From the NCBI GenBank assembly GCA_015055785.1, contig SVHQ01000101.1, positions 1-6,553 of the forward strand: DNA of 6,553 nt, given 5' to 3'. The DNA is from Clostridiales bacterium. Its GTDB lineage: Bacteria; Bacillota_A; Clostridia; Christensenellales; Borkfalkiaceae. The notes under the pieces were generated by a model, which saw only the letters and a program-made list of their open reading frames with translations, did no database searches and was not told where the DNA came from. Made by a program: the position numbers and the translations under genes. Positions 4,473 through 6,553 of this stretch are shown here, piece after piece (position 1 is the stretch's first letter; every line of letters starts with the position of its first letter).

Positions 4473-6553
4473 TTATCGAATATCATAAACAGATTTTATT
4501 TTCAAATTGCTGATATCACCCGAAAGCACTTTCACCGTCTTTCGTCCCGTGTTCATATCAAAGAAATTATCCGATAAAATCAAATCGTCGTTTTCATTGC
4601 TGATAAAAACATATTTTGCAAACGCCGATGCCTTTACCGTAATTTCGTCCCCGTTCACGGAAAGCTCCAACTTGGGGTCAACAAAATGGAAATGCTTAGG
4701 TTTTGTAAATAATGCCGTTCCAAAAGAAATCACCCTGCCGTCTACAATGTAAGAGAAGGAAAGATAATTATTTTTCACGTCTGTTTTTTGGAAGTCGATT
4801 TCTTGCAAACTTGCATAGGAAAGCGCTTCCACTTTTAAGCTTTCGCTGCCCGTCCGCAATACTTTTCCGTCTGCCGTACAAAGCTGCCATTCGACAATCC
4901 CTTCCACATCCTGTAAGGTATCGTTATTGACAAAAATCTGCGCCTTGGTTTCGTAATCAAAATAACGCTCCGCATTGATATCCTTGCGCTTGGTATATTC
5001 CCCGATTTCCGCACAAGAAATATGTATCGGCTCAAAGAAACGTTTTGCTTCATAATGCAACGCTTTATACCTGCCGTAGCCGTCAATACTCGCCCAGCTT
5101 GCCACAGGCCAACAATCGTTTAACTGCCAATACAAAGCGCCCATACATCTGCCACGGTTCCTACGCATATGTTCTACACCGTATTTGATAGCTTCCGCTT
5201 GCAAAAGTTGCGAGGCGTACACCAAATTTTCCATATTGTACGGATAAAGATAGGTTTGCGACAAATAGCTGAGAATTTTTCCGTTCGCAGAACCGTTTCT
5301 TTGATGAATTTCCATTACTTCACCAAACGGATTTCTATCCTCAGGCAAAGTAATTTCTTCTATCGTCTTCATGGACGGGAAAGACTGGAACCCGAACTCA
5401 CTTAAAAATCTAAAGAAATGATTTCTGTATTCCGTAAACGGGAGATTTCCGTGCCATACCTGCCAGTAATGGGTATCCCCCACGTTTTCACTGCTCGGCT
5501 CAACAAAGCCACCGTGCGAAGAAGGTGACGATGTAACAAAGGAAATCTCAGGACATTCCGCCTGCACAATTTCAGGAATAATCCCTTCAAACAGCTCCAA
5601 ATACCCTGCTCTTTCTTCTTCTGTCCACCAATTTTCAATCGCCGCTTGTTCTTCAATTTCGTTATTCCCCGAAATCACACCGATACAGGCGTGATGACGG
5701 AATCTTCTTATGTTTTGGACAATTTCCAGCTTTACATTTTCGTAAAATTCCTGTGTCATCGGCATTGCCGAACAAGCAAACATTAAATCCATAAATACGA
5801 TAATACCAAGCTCATCGCACAGTTCAAAGAAATAATCATGTGGGTAAAAACCGCCGCCCCAAACACGAATGGAGTTGAAATTCGCAAAAATACAATCTTC
5901 CAACAGTTTCTTCGTTCTATCGCGGTTCAATCTGCTTAAAATATTGTCTTCTGGTATATAATCCGCGCCCATTGCAAAAATTTTAATACCGTTAACTTTA
6001 TAGCAGAATTCCTCTCCCCATTCGTCTTTTTCACGGCTGACAATAAGCGTTCTCAAACCGATTTTCTTCTCGTTTTTATCTACAGTCTTACCTTCAGAAA
6101 GACATTCGGTTACAATGCTATACAAAGGCTGCTTACCGTAACCATTGGGCCACCACAATTCAGGATTTACAATCTCGATTTCCTCACCATTTTCAACTCT
6201 CGTCGTTGAGCCGTTAGGCGCAATTACTTGGATATTTACATCCGCGGAAATACTCGTTTCCGCCTTTACGAAAACAAAAACCTTCCCCGAATCATGTCTT
6301 TGCAAAATACGCACGTCCGTTATACGAGGGAGCGTACCGTCTATGAGATAGATATCTTTCCAAATCCCTGCATCGGGCATTATGGGTCCCCAATCCCAAC
6401 CGTTCATATAAAATGCTTTTCTTAAATAGCTAAAACCTACCAACGTCGCGCCCGACCCGTCCGCAAGCTCCTTTTCTGCGCGTTTTGCCTTGATGTAAGC
6501 ATCCGCAGAGGAAAAAACCGCCTTGATTTCGTTTTTGCCGTCTACCAAATAGG
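4473..6553 (-). CDS. GH2 beta-mannosidase (partial, N-terminus beyond window)
   Basis: Open from the right edge to TAA 4475-4473; about 692 residues are visible and roughly 110-130 N-terminal residues are missing. The reading frame continues through the edge (a Tyr codon precedes TTG 6548), so no start is in view. Numbering from the codon at 6548: end of the jelly-roll domain NGWDWGPIMPDAGIW (49-63); Ig-like domain with LWWPNGYG (131-138); TIM barrel from FAMGADYIP (191-199) with RVWGGG (228-233). Acid/base is Glu297 in SGNNE and nucleophile is Glu384 in FLSEFGFQSFPS. HYWQVWHG (360-367) and LYWQLNDCWPVASW (472-485) are hallmark beta-mannosidase sequences. The C-terminal mannosidase Ig-like domain includes LSDNFFDM (658-665). 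The expected reaction is release of beta-linked mannose from the non-reducing end of mannooligosaccharides or glycan cores (EC 3.2.1.25). It converges on the other GH2 gene, so it is a separate transcript with a promoter outside the window. Confidence 0.94.
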   Translation of the reverse strand, partial: YLVDGKNEIKAVFSSADAYIKAKRAEKELADGSGATLVGFSYLRKAFYMNGWDWGPIMPDAGIWKDIYLIDGTLPRITDVRILQRHDSGKVFVFVKAETSISADVNIQVIAPNGSTTRVENGEEIEIVNPELWWPNGYGKQPLYSIVTECLSEGKTVDKNEKKIGLRTLIVSREKDEWGEEFCYKVNGIKIFAMGADYIPEDNILSRLNRDRTKKLLEDCIFANFNSIRVWGGGFYPHDYFFELCDELGIIVFMDLMFACSAMPMTQEFYENVKLEIVQNIRRFRHHACIGVISGNNEIEEQAAIENWWTEEERAGYLELFEGIIPEIVQAECPEISFVTSSPSSHGGFVEPSSENVGDTHYWQVWHGNLPFTEYRNHFFRFLSEFGFQSFPSMKTIEEITLPEDRNPFGEVMEIHQRNGSANGKILSYLSQTYLYPYNMENLVYASQLLQAEAIKYGVEHMRRNRGRCMGALYWQLNDCWPVASWASIDGYGRYKALHYEAKRFFEPIHISCAEIGEYTKRKDINAERYFDYETKAQIFVNNDTLQDVEGIVEWQLCTADGKVLRTGSESLKVEALSYASLQEIDFQKTDVKNNYLSFSYIVDGRVISFGTALFTKPKHFHFVDPKLELSVNGDEITVKASAFAKYVFISNENDDLILSDNFFDMNTGRKTVKVLSGDISNLKIKSVYDIR

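Noticed and set aside
6546..6553. TTG 6548 as the start of the right-hand GH2 gene
   Set aside because: The frame stays open to the window edge, and the family needs more than 100 further N-terminal residues, so the gene is simply cut by the window.

Overview
The window is a carbohydrate-utilisation locus from a low-to-moderate GC bacterium. The likeliest source is an anaerobic Clostridia-type Firmicute (Bacillota). The reasons are AT-rich intergenic DNA, TATAAT/TTGACA-type promoters with extended -10 elements, an AGGA/GAGG ribosome binding site, and the combination of a cytoplasmic GH2 glycosidase, an AraC regulator and a ROK kinase. This is inferred from style; no phylogenetic marker is present.

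Layout from left to right. Positions 1-514 (minus) hold the N-terminal part of a ROK-family sugar kinase that runs off the left edge. Positions 515-893 are a 379-bp gap with two candidate promoters for the ROK gene and a roughly 200-nt leader. Positions 894-1730 (minus) hold a complete AraC-family regulator: a cupin sensor domain followed by a double helix-turn-helix. Positions 1731-1982 are an AT-rich divergent promoter region. It has a perfect 22-bp tandem repeat and a degenerate third unit lying between the regulator promoter and a divergent extended -10 promoter. Positions 1983-4325 (plus) hold a complete 780-residue GH2 glycosidase of beta-mannosidase type with both catalytic glutamates. 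Positions 4326-4472 are a convergent intergenic region with a strong bidirectional terminator. From 4473 to the right edge (minus) lies a second GH2 enzyme, a clear beta-mannosidase missing only its N-terminus.

How the parts fit together (inference): imported beta-mannosides or other beta-linked oligosaccharides would be trimmed in the cytoplasm by the two GH2 enzymes. The released hexose would be phosphorylated by the ROK kinase. The AraC protein would sense a sugar and control the divergent GH2 gene, and probably itself, through the 21-22 bp repeated sites. No transporter lies in the window. Nothing here is a clearly unprecedented system. The points most worth a second look are the operator array, the apparently leaderless regulator transcript, the apparent loss of a zinc-site cysteine in the ROK kinase, and the two GH2 enzymes with different active-site loops.
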